Of a DNA stretch of 64,000 nt, positions 1 to 10,100 are shown one piece after another. The stretch's first letter is position 1. Every line of letters begins with the position of its first letter. Source of the stretch: an uncultured Prevotella sp. (lineage in GTDB: Bacteria > Bacteroidota > Bacteroidia > Bacteroidales > Bacteroidaceae); assembly GCA_937877685.1 (NCBI GenBank), contig CALFGU010000121.1, positions 1-64,000 of the forward strand. Direction: 5' to 3'. Both the position numbers and the translations under genes were made by a program. The notes beneath the pieces were generated by a model that was not told the DNA's origin, did not search any database, and saw only the letters and a list, made by a program, of their open reading frames with translations.

Positions 1-1941
1 CTCCTTCTTATCTGCCTTAGCCTTGAGATGCGCTAAGGCATCGGGGGCAGAAGTAGCCATGGCGGTGAGGCGGTTGGTATTGTCGGAGAGCACTTGTCGG
101 ACAATGTCGGTCACCATCGCCTTGAGTTCGTCAATAAACTGCTTGGGGTCGTACTCCTGACGCTCAATTTCGCGCAACTTCTTCTCCCAGCGACCCGTGA
201 GTTCGGCACTCTTGAGGAGTTCTTCCTTAATGAGCCCGATGAGTTGCACACCGCGCTCCGTGGCAAAGATAGACTTGCGCTGGAGGCGGATATATTCGCG
301 CGAGAATAAGGTTTTGATAATCGCCGCTCGGGTAGAGGGGCGACCAATGCCGTTTTCCTTCATCGCCTCACGGAGTTCGACGTCATCCACTAACTTACCC
401 GCCGTTTCCATAGCACGCAAGAGGGTGGCTTCTGTATAAGGCTTGGGCGGTTGTGTTTGTTTCTGCGCCAAGTCAGGGACGTGCGGACCGTGTTCTCCCT
501 TTGTGAAGACGGGGAGTGTGCGTTCTTCATCCGCATTTTCCTCTTGCGACTTCTCGGTTTCCTTATCCTTGTCCGAAGTATAGACCGTGCGCCAACCGGG
601 TTCCACAATCACCTTACCCGTTACCTTAAAGGGCACTTCTGCTGCCTCACCGAGCACCGTAGTCGTTTGAAATTTGCAATCAGGATGGAAAGCGCTGATG
701 AAGCGAAAGGCTATGAGATTATAAACATTGCGTTCGGTGTCCGTCATTGTGCGTGGCGCCTCGCCCGTAGGGATAATGGCGTGGTGGTCTGTGATTTTGC
801 TATTGTCAAACACCTTTTTCGACTTACGGAGTGACGCACCACGAAGCGGATCTATCTGTTCCTTGTAATAGGCATAGATACCGTTCATAATCTGTCCGCA
901 TTTCGGATACACATCATCCGGAAGGAAGCGCGTATCTACGCGAGGATACGTCGTGAGTTTCTTTTCGTAGAGACTCTGTATGAGTTGAAGCGTGAGGTCT
1001 GAGGAATAGCCAAACTTTTTATTACAATCCACCTGAAGGGAAGTGAGGTCGTAAAGGTGGGGAGGGGCTTCCGTACCATTCTTCTTGGTGACGGAGGTCA
1101 CAAAAAACTCGGCGTCGCGAATCTTCTCTAAAGCCTCGCGCCCCTCTTCCTCAGAGGTAAAACCACGACGGACTGGGGCGTTACTATTAGAGTTTCCCTG
1201 CTTCGCCGCTTCCGCAGCATCCTCTTCTTCCGACTGAAGCACGGCGGTAAACGTCGTATCGCGGTAATTCGTAGTGAGCACCCAGTAAGGTTCAGGCTTA
1301 AAGTTTTCAATCTCCTCCTGACGCTTCACAATGAGTGCCAAAGTGGGAGTTTGCACACGACCAATGGAAAGCACGGGTTGACCTTTCGCGCGATTGGAAA
1401 GGTACTTCATTGTATATAAACGAGTAGCATTCATCCCCAAAAGCCAATCGCCGATGGCGCGACAGAGACCTGCTTCGTAGAGCGACTTATATTCTTCCGC
1501 CGCCTTGAGATTGGCAAATCCCTCGCGGATAGCTTCGTCGGTCATTGAGGAAATCCAGAGGCGCTTGACGGGACATTTTACGCTGGCTTTCTGCATTACC
1601 CAGCGCTGAATGAGTTCCCCTTCTTGCCCGGCGTCACCGCAGTTGATGATACAGTCAGCTTGTGAGAAAAGATTGGCAATTGTGGCAAACTGACGCTCAA
1701 TCCCTTTATCGTTTTTGAGGCGTATGCCGAAGCGTTCGGGAACCATGGGGAGCGCGCCGAGAGTCCAGTTTTTCCACATGGGAGTATAGTCCTCGGGATT
1801 CTTAAGTTCACAAAGGTGACCGAAAGTCCAGGTCACTTGATACCCATTCCCTTCGTAGTAACCGTCACGCTGGGTGGTGGCACCAAGAATGCGGGCGATA
1901 TCTTTCGCCACAGAGGGTTTTTCAGCAATACAAACGGTCAT
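1..1941 (-). CDS. topB: DNA topoisomerase III (type IA), 3' end cut off by window edge
   Basis: Type IA topoisomerase that relaxes and decatenates DNA through a transient 5'-phosphotyrosine. I translated 647 codons from the ATG at 1941 without a stop, so the C-terminus lies outside the window. The N-terminus shows the Toprim start (MTVCIAEKPSVAKDIA) and NCGDAGQEGELI. The active-site tyrosine is in TYPRVDTR (about Y332), and GRVQTPTL lies upstream of it. The later GIGRPSTRA motif is also typical of the family. The ATG overlaps the stop of the ABC ATPase gene by four bases (ATGA), so the two are probably translationally coupled. Topoisomerase III is favoured over topoisomerase I because the N-terminal motifs match TopB, but without the C-terminus (zinc fingers or not) the subfamily is not fully settled. 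Confidence 0.9.
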   Translation of the reverse strand, partial: MTVCIAEKPSVAKDIARILGATTQRDGYYEGNGYQVTWTFGHLCELKNPEDYTPMWKNWTLGALPMVPERFGIRLKNDKGIERQFATIANLFSQADCIINCGDAGQEGELIQRWVMQKASVKCPVKRLWISSMTDEAIREGFANLKAAEEYKSLYEAGLCRAIGDWLLGMNATRLYTMKYLSNRAKGQPVLSIGRVQTPTLALIVKRQEEIENFKPEPYWVLTTNYRDTTFTAVLQSEEEDAAEAAKQGNSNSNAPVRRGFTSEEEGREALEKIRDAEFFVTSVTKKNGTEAPPHLYDLTSLQVDCNKKFGYSSDLTLQLIQSLYEKKLTTYPRVDTRFLPDDVYPKCGQIMNGIYAYYKEQIDPLRGASLRKSKKVFDNSKITDHHAIIPTGEAPRTMTDTERNVYNLIAFRFISAFHPDCKFQTTTVLGEAAEVPFKVTGKVIVEPGWRTVYTSDKDKETEKSQEENADEERTLPVFTKGEHGPHVPDLAQKQTQPPKPYTEATLLRAMETAGKLVDDVELREAMKENGIGRPSTRAAIIKTLFSREYIRLQRKSIFATERGVQLIGLIKEELLKSAELTGRWEKKLREIERQEYDPKQFIDELKAMVTDIVRQVLSDNTNRLTAMATSAPDALAHLKAKADKKE

Positions 1942-2684
1942 AGGGTGAGGAATTTAGTGGTGTCAAATTGAAAATTAGGGGTGGAAAAGGCACGGTCGAG
2001 CGCCTTGTTTTGAGAAAAATCTTGAGGAGTGCCTATGGTAAGTGTGCCCTTGTCTAACAACCAAATTTGGTCGCAACACTTTAGTGCCAGGTCAAGGTCG
2101 TGAGTGGAGAGCAGAATAGACTTCCGCTCCTCGTGTGCCAACTTGTGCAGGAGCATGAAAGTCTCTGTGCGCGAAGGGTAGTCAAGAAAGGCGGTGGGTT
2201 CGTCCATAAGGATGAAGGGAGTCTCTTGTGCAAGCGCCTTGGCCAGCATGACGCGTTGGCGTTCGCCATCGGAGAGCGACCCAATCTGACGCTGGCGCAA
2301 ATGAGTGATTCCTGTCACGCGGATGGCGTGATTTACCACCTCGAGGTCGGCAGATTTCAGACTCCCCATGAGATTTGTGTAGGGCAATCTGCCAAGTGCC
2401 ACCACCTCTTCGGCAAGCATTTGCGACGCCTCCACTCGTTGTGTCAACACTACGGCAATCTGTCGGGCGCGTTCCCCTCGGGAGTAGTCGTTGAGCGCTT
2501 TCCCGTGTAACGTTAATGCTCCTTCCAAAGCCTTTTGCTCTCCCGTGAGTGTGCGTAATAGGGTGCTTTTTCCCGCACCGTTCACTCCGACGAGCGCAGT
2601 GAGCGATGCTTGCGATAATTGCGCCGAAATGTTTTGCGCAATTACCTTATGCGGGTAACCTATGGAGAGTTGTTGAAGTTTCAA
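1938..2684 (-). CDS. ABC transporter ATP-binding protein, FecE/iron-siderophore type
   Basis: ATPase subunit of a metal-chelate type ABC importer. Walker A is GVNGAGKST (residues 33-41), the signature is LSDGERQRVMLAKAL, Walker B is FILMDEPTAFLD, and the H-loop is STHDLD. The length (248 aa) fits the FecE/BtuD/HmuV family. The start is a TTG; no in-frame ATG lies closer, and the codons just upstream run into a 21-bp tandem repeat. No permease or binding-protein gene is adjacent on this side, so the substrate (iron chelate, haem or cobalamin) cannot be inferred. The gene is followed directly by topB with a 4-base overlap. An orphan ATPase shared by distant permeases is possible. Confidence 0.85.
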   Translation of the reverse strand: MKLQQLSIGYPHKVIAQNISAQLSQASLTALVGVNGAGKSTLLRTLTGEQKALEGALTLHGKALNDYSRGERARQIAVVLTQRVEASQMLAEEVVALGRLPYTNLMGSLKSADLEVVNHAIRVTGITHLRQRQIGSLSDGERQRVMLAKALAQETPFILMDEPTAFLDYPSRTETFMLLHKLAHEERKSILLSTHDLDLALKCCDQIWLLDKGTLTIGTPQDFSQNKALDRAFSTPNFQFDTTKFLTL

Positions 2685-2689
2685 AGGGG

Positions 2690-2752
2690 AACGGTGAACG
2701 GGGAAGGGTTAACGGTGAACGGGGAAGGGTTAACGGTGAAGGGGAAAAGGGA
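2690..2752. repeat. 21-bp tandem array, flavour AACGGTGAACGGGG
   Basis: Three consecutive units start at 2690, 2711 and 2732. The first two are identical over all 21 bp; the third has diverged (GGGGAAAAGG). The array lies directly upstream of the TTG start of the ABC ATPase. A related pair (AACGGTTAA at 57765 and 57786) occurs elsewhere in the window. Confidence 0.9.
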
Positions 2753-2810
2753 AATGTTTCTTTCTCCACCACTCTCGGTTATTTGCACTTGACGAATGGA
2801 CTTACTCAAC

Positions 2811-3359
2811 TTAGTTTCTCACGACCATAGCGTCGTTACCGTATTGCACATGATAGCGAAGCATGACATGGGTTCCCGGTCCGTCCTTGGGGAATCCCAT
2901 GTTGTTGAGGTCGTAAGTAGTGTTGCAACGCGAGCAATGGGCTTCGCCACGCTCGTTTATCGTGAGCGAACGCTGAATCAGCACTTCGTTGAAACACGTT
3001 GGACAAGCCAAGTCAAAGGCTACGGGTTGCATCACACCAGATAAGTCGGGCACGTTGGGCGTTCCGATAATAAAACCATTCAAACACTTGGGTTTGCCAT
3101 AAACATCGAGTGCCGTGCGATTGGTTTGCGCTCCCTGCCCATGGTTATTCTCAAAGTGGTAATAGTTGGTGGAGAAGGTCACCTTGCAAAACACACCCGG
3201 ACTATTCAGTGCCGCATTCAGGGGTTGCACTGTGCTTACGGGTTGCACACGTAAGAATGCCGGAATGCGGGCATACTCCGTGTTGGAATCCGTTGTGCAT
3301 CCAATGATGCTGAGGAGGGAGATAAACCCAAAGAGGCGAAATAAAGTAGAGAGATTCAT
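2811..3359 (-). CDS. Lipoprotein with paired CxxC motifs, function unknown
   Basis: I do not recognise this family. The N-terminus is a type II signal peptide with a lipobox ending in Cys21 (LLSIIGC), so it should be an envelope lipoprotein. The mature part (about 160 aa) has CPTC and, some 27 residues later, CSRC, followed by NTTYDL near the C-terminus. Two CxxC pairs suggest a zinc ribbon or, less likely, a metal-binding site reminiscent of Rieske-type folds (the expected CxH pairs are absent). It is preceded by its own promoter-like TAACTTTG and followed by the divergently composed 2690 array, so it appears to be transcribed separately from argH and possibly with the ABC gene. Confidence 0.65.
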   Translation of the reverse strand: MNLSTLFRLFGFISLLSIIGCTTDSNTEYARIPAFLRVQPVSTVQPLNAALNSPGVFCKVTFSTNYYHFENNHGQGAQTNRTALDVYGKPKCLNGFIIGTPNVPDLSGVMQPVAFDLACPTCFNEVLIQRSLTINERGEAHCSRCNTTYDLNNMGFPKDGPGTHVMLRYHVQYGNDAMVVRN

Positions 3360-3413
3360 AACGAAGATTTAACTAATCTAAGGCGTCGGGCGCCGTAACT
3401 CCCGACTGACCTA

Positions 3414-3421
3414 CAAAGTTA
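3414..3421 (-). promoter_or_regulatory. Promoter -7 element of the lipoprotein gene
   Basis: Minus-strand TAACTTTG fits the Bacteroidetes -7 consensus TAnnTTTG, 55 bp upstream of the ATG. No clear TTTG -33 box is visible. Confidence 0.5.
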
Positions 3422-3480
3422 GCATATATTTTCCGATTATGCCCGATGCAGGGAAAAATCAGTGGCGCAGGGGCGTCACT

Positions 3481-3564
3481 AAGTCTTACTTAATTGTTCT
3501 TAAGAGTAAGAGAATTTTCCGTAAGTCTCACTTAATTTTGCCTAATTCTATTATTGTTTTCCCG
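3481..3564. repeat. 21-bp array, flavour AAGTCTCACTTAATTTTGCC
   Basis: Four degenerate units begin at 3481 (AAGTC), 3502 (AAGAG), 3523 (AAGTC) and 3544 (AATTC). Units end in TTCTT, TCCGT, TGCCT and TCCCG, so the T-rich half followed by CC is shared. The array sits between the argH terminator and the lipoprotein promoter. Confidence 0.75.
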
Positions 3565-3579
3565 ATCTCTCAATCCCCT

Positions 3580-3619
3580 AAAAAAGCGGGACTTACAGTG
3601 CTTCGTAAGTCCCGCTTTT
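3580..3619 (-). terminator. Rho-independent terminator after argH
   Basis: Perfect 11-bp stem GCGGGACTTAC / GTAAGTCCCGC (3586-3596 with 3605-3615). On the minus strand it is followed by six Ts, and it lies 31 bp past the argH stop. Confidence 0.85.
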
Positions 3620-3649
3620 ACCCATCTATAATTTTTATTTTAATCTTTT

Positions 3650-4984
3650 TTATACGTCAAGCAAACTGCGCTCTGCCTTTTCCACGCGGTCAAAACCGAA
3701 ACGCTTGCAAATGCTGTCCATCAAAGCGGCAATCTCTGCGTTACAGAGGTTTCCGATAGAGCCTTCGTGAGTGTGAGAAATATTCTTGTCGGGCGTGAAA
3801 CGACCTGCCTCGATGTCCAATCCCACCTTCTTATACGCATCACGGAAAGGCATGCCATTTGTTGCCAAGCGGTTCACCTCTTCTACGGAGAACATGGCAT
3901 CGTAACGCGAATCGCTGATGATTTCCTCGTTCACCTTCATGCGGTCAACTATGTAAGTGGTCATTTCAAGGCAATCAAGCAATTGGTCAAAAGCAGGAAG
4001 GAATACTTCCTTAATCTCTTGCAAGTCGCGGAAATACCCACTGGGCAGGTTGTTTTGCATCATCACGATTTGCTGAGGCAGTGCCTGGAGGCGGTTACAG
4101 CGTGCGCGAATCAATTCAAACACGTCGGGGTTTTTCTTATGCGGCATGATGCTCGAACCTGTTGTGCATTCATCAGGGAGTTTTACAAATCCGAAATTCT
4201 GAGAATTGTAGAGGCACGCATCAAATGCAAGTTTCGCTACAGTACCAGCAATTCCCGCTAAAGCAAAAGCAACGTTGCGTTCGTTTTTTCCACGGCCCAT
4301 TTGCGCATAAACTACGTTGTAATCCATACTCTCAAAACCGAGCAACTCCGTAGTCATCGTGCGGTTAAGGGGGAAAGAAGAACCATAGCCTGCTGCCGAA
4401 CCGAGGGGGTTACGGTTGGTCATGCGGTAAGCCGACTCCAGGAAGAGCATGTCGTCAGTGAGGCTTTCGGCATAGGCACCAAACCACAAGCCAAAACTAC
4501 TGGGCATCGCCACTTGAAGATGTGTGTAACCCGGCATGAGGATGTTTTTGTAGCGCTCGCTTTGGAGTTGTAATTTATCGAAAAGGGCGCGCACGGCTTC
4601 GGCAACCTGTCGCAACTTATCGCGAGTGAAGAGTTTGAGGTCCACTAACACTTGGTCGTTGCGGGAACGTCCGGCGTGGATTTTCTTACCCATGTCGCCC
4701 AAACGGCGAGTGAGCATCAACTCCACCTGAGAGTGTACGTCCTCAATGCCGTCTTCAATTACGAATGCGCCACGCTCCGCGAGGTCATAGATAGCGCGGA
4801 GTTCCTGAAGCAGTTGTGGGAGTTCGTCATCGCCTAAGAGTCCGATGGAATTGAGCATGCGGATGTGCGCCATCGAACCCATGACGTCGTACTTGGCTAA
4901 GTAGAGGTCGAGTTCGCGATCGTGTCCCACGGTAAAGCGGTCTATTTCATCGGCAACCTGAGTGGATTTTTCCCAAAGTTTCAT
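3650..4984 (-). CDS. argH: Argininosuccinate lyase
   Basis: Cleaves argininosuccinate to arginine and fumarate, the last step of arginine synthesis, in the cytoplasm. The fumarase/aspartase superfamily signature GSSIMPHKKNPD lies around residues 276-287, with HAGRSRNDQ and GYTHLQ nearer the N-terminus. The length of 444 aa is normal. No other arg genes are in the window, so it is separated from argG. An Lrp/AsnC-type regulator is encoded just upstream on the same strand (54 bp gap), which may be relevant because many Lrp proteins sense amino acids. Confidence 0.96.
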   Translation of the reverse strand: MKLWEKSTQVADEIDRFTVGHDRELDLYLAKYDVMGSMAHIRMLNSIGLLGDDELPQLLQELRAIYDLAERGAFVIEDGIEDVHSQVELMLTRRLGDMGKKIHAGRSRNDQVLVDLKLFTRDKLRQVAEAVRALFDKLQLQSERYKNILMPGYTHLQVAMPSSFGLWFGAYAESLTDDMLFLESAYRMTNRNPLGSAAGYGSSFPLNRTMTTELLGFESMDYNVVYAQMGRGKNERNVAFALAGIAGTVAKLAFDACLYNSQNFGFVKLPDECTTGSSIMPHKKNPDVFELIRARCNRLQALPQQIVMMQNNLPSGYFRDLQEIKEVFLPAFDQLLDCLEMTTYIVDRMKVNEEIISDSRYDAMFSVEEVNRLATNGMPFRDAYKKVGLDIEAGRFTPDKNISHTHEGSIGNLCNAEIAALMDSICKRFGFDRVEKAERSLLDV

Positions 4985-5038
4985 GATTTGTACCTTTGTT
5001 TGATAGTTTTGGTATGGAGTGGGGAGTAGCGCTGAGGC

Positions 5039-5506
5039 TTATTCAGTAGGGATGGAAATGGGCACTTCGCGTGAGATGCTTTGCTCAAGTGAAATCAAGG
5101 TTTCGGTAGAGATAACACCGGGGATTTCTTGAATTTTGTTGTTCAAGAGCGTCATCAAGTGCTCATTGTCTGATGAGTAAAGTTTCACGAGGAGTGTGTA
5201 AGGCCCTGTGGTGAAATGACATTCCACAATTTCGGGAATGTTCTTCAACTGTGCCGAAACCTCCTTATACATAGAACCACGTTCCAACTTAATTCCCACA
5301 TACGTGCACGTGCTATACCCCAAACTCTTCGGACATACGTGATAGCCCGAACCGATAATCACTCCGGTTTCAATGAGTCGCTGAACGCGCTGATGAATTG
5401 CGGCACGCGAAACACCACATTCCACAGCCACATCCTTAAAAGGGATACGTGCGTTTGAAGAAATAATCTCGAGAATCTTCTTATCGAGAGCATCTATTTT
5501 TTCCAT
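5039..5506 (-). CDS. Lrp/AsnC family transcriptional regulator
   Basis: DNA-binding feast/famine regulator. The preferred start is the ATG at 5506 (MEKIDALDKKILEIIS), which gives 155 aa and matches the usual family N-terminus; an upstream ATG would add 18 poorly fitting residues. Residues about 5-60 form the winged HTH (GVSRAAIHQRVQRLIETGVI). The C-terminal RAM ligand-binding domain follows (VGIKLERGS..., ECHFTTGPYTLLVKLY). It precedes argH on the same strand, so it may regulate or be co-transcribed with it. The ligand is not predictable from sequence. Confidence 0.9.
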   Translation of the reverse strand: MEKIDALDKKILEIISSNARIPFKDVAVECGVSRAAIHQRVQRLIETGVIIGSGYHVCPKSLGYSTCTYVGIKLERGSMYKEVSAQLKNIPEIVECHFTTGPYTLLVKLYSSDNEHLMTLLNNKIQEIPGVISTETLISLEQSISREVPISIPTE

Positions 5507-5819
5507 GGTTTTAAAAATAACAAAATGTAAGTTATTAGCAAATATTAATTCGGTGGGCAAATTTAGTTAATAATTTGACAGGCGTCATGTTTTTGTAAAG
5601 AATTTTTGTCATATTGATAGTAAATTTTTATCTCAAACGCCAAAATTTCGGCAAAATGTCACATAAATCCGATTTTTATCCCGTTCGTCGCTTTCACTTG
5701 TTGTGTTTTCAAACTTTCATGGTTTCTTTACAAATGTAAACTCAGAAGTGACATTTCCTTGCGTATTGTCACGCAAAAGTGGGTTTGAAGGCAGGGGGTT
5801 AAGCACCCTTGAAACGCTA

Positions 5820-5905
5820 TTACTAATTGGAAGAACAGTTAGTAACTTTGTGGACGCAATAAGTAATCTTGTGCGTGGAATTTAAGACTTTGTTTTGCGC
5901 CTCTT
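5820..5905. repeat. 21-bp array, flavour AGTAACTTTGTG, inside a 630-bp gene-free gap
   Basis: The gap 5507-6136 has no credible gene. It contains a run of promoter-like units whose conserved final G falls at 5850 (AGTAACTTTG), 5871 (AGTAATCTTG) and 5892 (AAGACTTTG), spaced exactly 21 bp. The first unit contains a perfect plus-strand TAACTTTG -7 element. The rest of the gap holds only AT-rich DNA and a terminator at its right end. Confidence 0.7.
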
Positions 5906-6084
5906 GGAAACAGCGATGTTTTTGTGGGGTAGCGGTAATTATGTTTTTCAAAGTAGATAATATAGGAGTTGCTGAAGGCGATGCTTTCAGCGTCTAAAAC
6001 AGGGTGGAGTCAACTATTATATTATTGCTTTTTCAAATCCGCAGGTCTCTTCCCCTCAATACACATATTATATATATTAGGGCA

Positions 6085-6113
6085 CAAAAAAAGTTGCACC
6101 ACGAGGGTGCAAC
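6085..6113 (-). terminator. Rho-independent terminator of the cohesin-like gene
   Basis: Stem GTTGCACC / GGTGCAAC (6093-6100 with 6105-6112). On the minus strand a run of seven Ts follows it. It lies just past the stop at 6137. Confidence 0.85.
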
Positions 6114-6136
6114 CGTTCTTTCGCTGAATAACCGAA

Positions 6137-7171
6137 CTACTTATTGTTGTTCGGCGAACCTAGGAAAATTTTCTTACCATTAACAATATAGAGACCCAAT
6201 GGGAGATGTTGGTTTATCCATCTCAAAGAAACCGCAGTCGCTACGGCTTTACCATTAATACTATAGACATCCACTACCGCATCTTCGGAAAGGATGCCAG
6301 AGATATGGGTCAAGATGGTTGTACCCGTAACTGTGACGTCATGGGCAGGCATTACGTCGGGCAAGTTTGCCCATCCGCTAAATTCGCGCGTACTGTCCAG
6401 TTCCACTTCAAGGGGAACAATCGTTGCGCCATAGGGAACTTTTACTTCTGCGTAAACTTCGCCGTCAAGGATGTACGTCAGCGTGTATTCATTAACGGCA
6501 TATTGTGCCGTCAAAGTCACATCCTCGGCAGGCATTGTGGGAGGCACTTCGCCCCAATCTACGAAGGTGTGTCCTTCCTTCTCGGGTGCTACGGGCGGCG
6601 TGAGGGTTGCGCCATAAGCAACGGAATCCTGTTGGAACACTTCGCCATCTACGACGTAGGTCAAGAGATAGCGTTTCGCCTCTTCCGCCTTCTTCTCATA
6701 CGTCCAACTCACGGAAGTGTCCTCAAAATTACCTTCATTGCCCTTACGGTCGGAAATGTAGATGTTATTTAACTCGGCGGTGTAGGTGCCACTCTCAACC
6801 GTTTCATCAACCGTAATTGTGAGCGTCGCAACACAGCCTGAATTTCCTAAAATTGCTGCATTGTTGAGGGAGTAAGCCACAACTTTATAAACCTTACTCG
6901 GATGCTTGTTCACCATTACCGTATGGTCGGGAAGGCGTGAGGAACCCTGTGCAGAATTTTCCACCACGGAGAACCCGTTAGGCAAAACGAGGTCTAATTG
7001 AAAAGCCGTAAGATTATCTTCTTCAGGGTTTTCGATGTTTAACTCCAATGCCCATTCCCCTGCGTTAGACGTGGGGGAGACGGTGGCAGTCATGTGGTCT
7101 TGTGCAAGTGAGGGAAGGGCAAATAATGCCGTCAGCGCACACCACAAAAGGGATAAACCTTTGAATTTCAT
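6137..7171 (-). CDS. Secreted protein with cohesin-like domain, two InlB-type repeats and T9SS C-terminal domain
   Basis: Signal peptide residues 1-23 end ...PSLA before Gln. Residues about 26-160 have the shape of a cohesin/CBM-like beta domain (AFQLDLVLPNGFSVVE, GNSGCVATLTITVDE, GTYTAELNNIYISD). Two tandem InlB B-repeat-like modules follow (YVVDGEVFQQDSVAYGAT...EGHTFVDWG and YILDGEVYAEVKVPYGAT...EFSGWA). The end (VDVYSINGKAV...GLYIVNGKKIFLG) resembles a T9SS sorting domain. It is 14 bp downstream of the dockerin-bearing CotH-like gene and shares its terminator, so the two are probably co-expressed and may interact. The actual function is unknown. Confidence 0.75.
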   Translation of the reverse strand: MKFKGLSLLWCALTALFALPSLAQDHMTATVSPTSNAGEWALELNIENPEEDNLTAFQLDLVLPNGFSVVENSAQGSSRLPDHTVMVNKHPSKVYKVVAYSLNNAAILGNSGCVATLTITVDETVESGTYTAELNNIYISDRKGNEGNFEDTSVSWTYEKKAEEAKRYLLTYVVDGEVFQQDSVAYGATLTPPVAPEKEGHTFVDWGEVPPTMPAEDVTLTAQYAVNEYTLTYILDGEVYAEVKVPYGATIVPLEVELDSTREFSGWANLPDVMPAHDVTVTGTTILTHISGILSEDAVVDVYSINGKAVATAVSLRWINQHLPLGLYIVNGKKIFLGSPNNNK

Positions 7172-7185
7172 AGTCAGTAAACAAC

Positions 7186-10100
7186 TTATTTGCTGATGGT
7201 TACTTTAACATTCTCAACGATATAAATGCCGTTGGGCAATGAAATCGTGTTCTTTCCGGGATGGAGCGCCACGTGTTTCACACAGCGACCGTCGAGTGCG
7301 TAAATGGCGAGTGTGCGTGCCGTTGCAGTTTCCACGATGAGTGTTTCGCCACCCTGAATGGCAGTTGTGTGGAGCGCATCTTGAATACTTGTTGTTGCTA
7401 CGTCAAAGTTAGTGGTTTGCGCACCTACTCTGAAGTCTTCGCCCATACGGTTAGCGAGCAACACTGCAGATGTGCTCACCACTCTTTGCGCTTCGGGGAG
7501 CATTTGGCCGGCATTTAATGCCACGTAAATCTCATGTGCTCCAGCGGGAAGTGCCTTGCCGTTGTCCGAATAAATCATGACGCGATACGTGCCAGTGTTT
7601 AATTCCTGGAACACTGCCTTATGATGGTCAAACTGTGTCGAAAGGTCAACGTCTTGTATCGACATTTCGCTGGGGAGACGGAGTTCAAACTGAAGGGCAG
7701 TGTAATCGTCGGTGTCCACTTGCAAAGTGAGGGGGCAATAAGTGGCTTCGCTCAAACCAAGTTGGAAAGGTTGCATCTTAAGTGTAGCATCCGCCTTACG
7801 ACGTGACAAAGCGGTGCTGCTCTGTTCGGGTTGGTTCATGACGAGTGCCACTTCGTGAACCACGTCATTAATGGTAATCGCGCTGTTACAGTCAACGTCG
7901 GCCTGGTCAAAGTTAAACGTTTCGTTGGGTTGACCTAAAATCTTATTGAGAATACAAGTCACGTCGGCAACTGTAATAGCGCCGTCCAAGTTAGCATCAC
8001 CCACAGAAATGTCTAACGGACTCTCGAGGTCATATTGCTCTAAGTTGGCGTAGATATACTGAGCGCGCTTTGCCAACCAGTTTACGGTGTTGTTCTTTAC
8101 CGTTTCGTAATTCTTACCATCCCCCCAGGTGTTGGCATTACTCTCAAACGAACTCTTGGCATACTGATAGTAGGTCTCGACATAGTCAAGGAGTTCGTCA
8201 TAATGCTTATCCATGAAGTCCTTCCACTCCTTGTAGTAAGCGCGTTTCACCGCCTCGCTATTGAAGCGCAAATCGTAGAAAAAGTTATAACCTAAACCCC
8301 GGATAAGTTTATCAAAGAAGTCCACTTCTGGGTCTGTGGTGCAATAAGTTCCTGTATTTTCATAACCGTATGCCCAGTCAAAGTCCCACACAGGACCAAA
8401 AATGTAGCGGCTATGGAGAGCGCGGAGGTCTTCTTTGTATAAGTAGGTGCTCTTGGGGTGACCCAATTCCAAGTTCATGACTAACTCGTTTACCAACAAG
8501 AAGCGTGCGAACATTTCAACGTCAATAAGGTTGGCGTAATCCTCAGTTCCCATGTTGAGTACGTCAGTAAAGTTGCTGAAATCCTCTTGGATGAGGTCGA
8601 ACATGGGATAGGGATCGTCCATTTCGTCAAGGTCGGGGTCCTTTACGTTAGTGGGGAGGCTGTAAGAGTAAGGACGGAACTTATAGAGTTCGTCATAGTA
8701 GGTGTCAAGTTCGAGAAGTGTGGCATAGGATTCGTCATCCAAGTCAATACTATTGTTACTGATGCCCACCTGTTGCGTAAAGTTGTAATTGCCTCGGTAA
8801 TCGCCGTTCAAGTATAAGTCAACGGGGATAATGCGATTCGCAGCCGCCGTTTCAACCATGGAAGCAATCTTCATAGCTACCGCATTCGAGAGCATAGATC
8901 CCGTTTGGCGGTTAGCGAGTAACACCCAACTTTTGCCCTTAGTGAGTCCGAAGGGCTTTTGTGAGGAATCAAACTTCAGGCGATAGGGACTCTTGCCATA
9001 CTGTCCCGCCCAGCTGGAATTACCTCTGCCTCGGATGTTCACGTCTCCCTCAAAATCGGGGAACACTCCCGCACCGTCAATGCGGATAGTCGCTTCCAAA
9101 TACGTTTCTTTGTCAAAGGGATAAATGCCACTCAAGGTTTCGATATAGATAGCGGGAACGCGCGCCGTGTCAGTGGGCCACTCAATCTGTACGCACACAT
9201 CGCGACCGTAGGGACGCATTTGGTAGGCATACTGTGCGGGACGGATGAGTTCAGGTCCCTGAGCTTCGCCCTCGCTTATCAATTTCTTCAACCAAAATTC
9301 CGAAAGCACAAGATAGTTCTTATAATTCGCCTCCGTCATCGTCAATCGGATGAAACGGCAAGGCGAATCGAGGCGGATTAAGGGTGCTTCATACGTCATC
9401 CCTACGCCACTCTGTGGCAATCCATCCTCAGCCGTGTAGTCCTTTACGTCAATCCACGTTTCGCCATCAGCACTTACCTGCAACAAAAAGGAAAGTGGGA
9501 AGCGATCGGCGGTTCTAAAACTCGTGGAATACCCAAAGGTGAAGTTCTGAACCTCTTCCTCGAGCGCCACTTCGATATAGGGGAACGCGCTTAAGGGGAG
9601 TTTTTCGTATTCTCCCGAACCCCATGTGGAATGGAAGTAAGTGCCCGTGTTGTTATCGACTAACTTGTCCACATCCTCGTCATAGTTGGAGGGCGCATTC
9701 GTAGAGAGTTGGTCGGCGGTGAGGTTGATTTGCTCATAAATGAGACCCTCGGTGGGCTCGCTCCACGCTTCGTCAGCAATCTTCGTGTAAGAAAGCTGTT
9801 GCCATCCCTCATAACCGATGGTATAAGTCACATCGCCCTCAAAGGGTAAGCGCGACTGCTTGCTCACTTGCTCTTTGTTGCCCACCCATACCTTTGCGCG
9901 GTCATCACTTATATTAAATGAGGGCGTCAACCACTTACCGATAGCCCCCACTCGCGCACGAATCGTGTCGGGAGTGATGGTGGTTTCCACGTCAGTGAAC
10001 ACCTGGTCGTTATATTTGTTGTTGAACTTAAACGAAGTAAACACAGGTAAATCCTGAGGCGCCTCGTTGCCTACGGATGCCACTTCCGCCATTGCAAACG

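Noticed and set aside
4991..4998. Plus-strand TACCTTTG promoter-like box upstream of argH
   Set aside because: It points away from argH into a minus-strand regulator gene with no plus-strand target, so it is probably chance.
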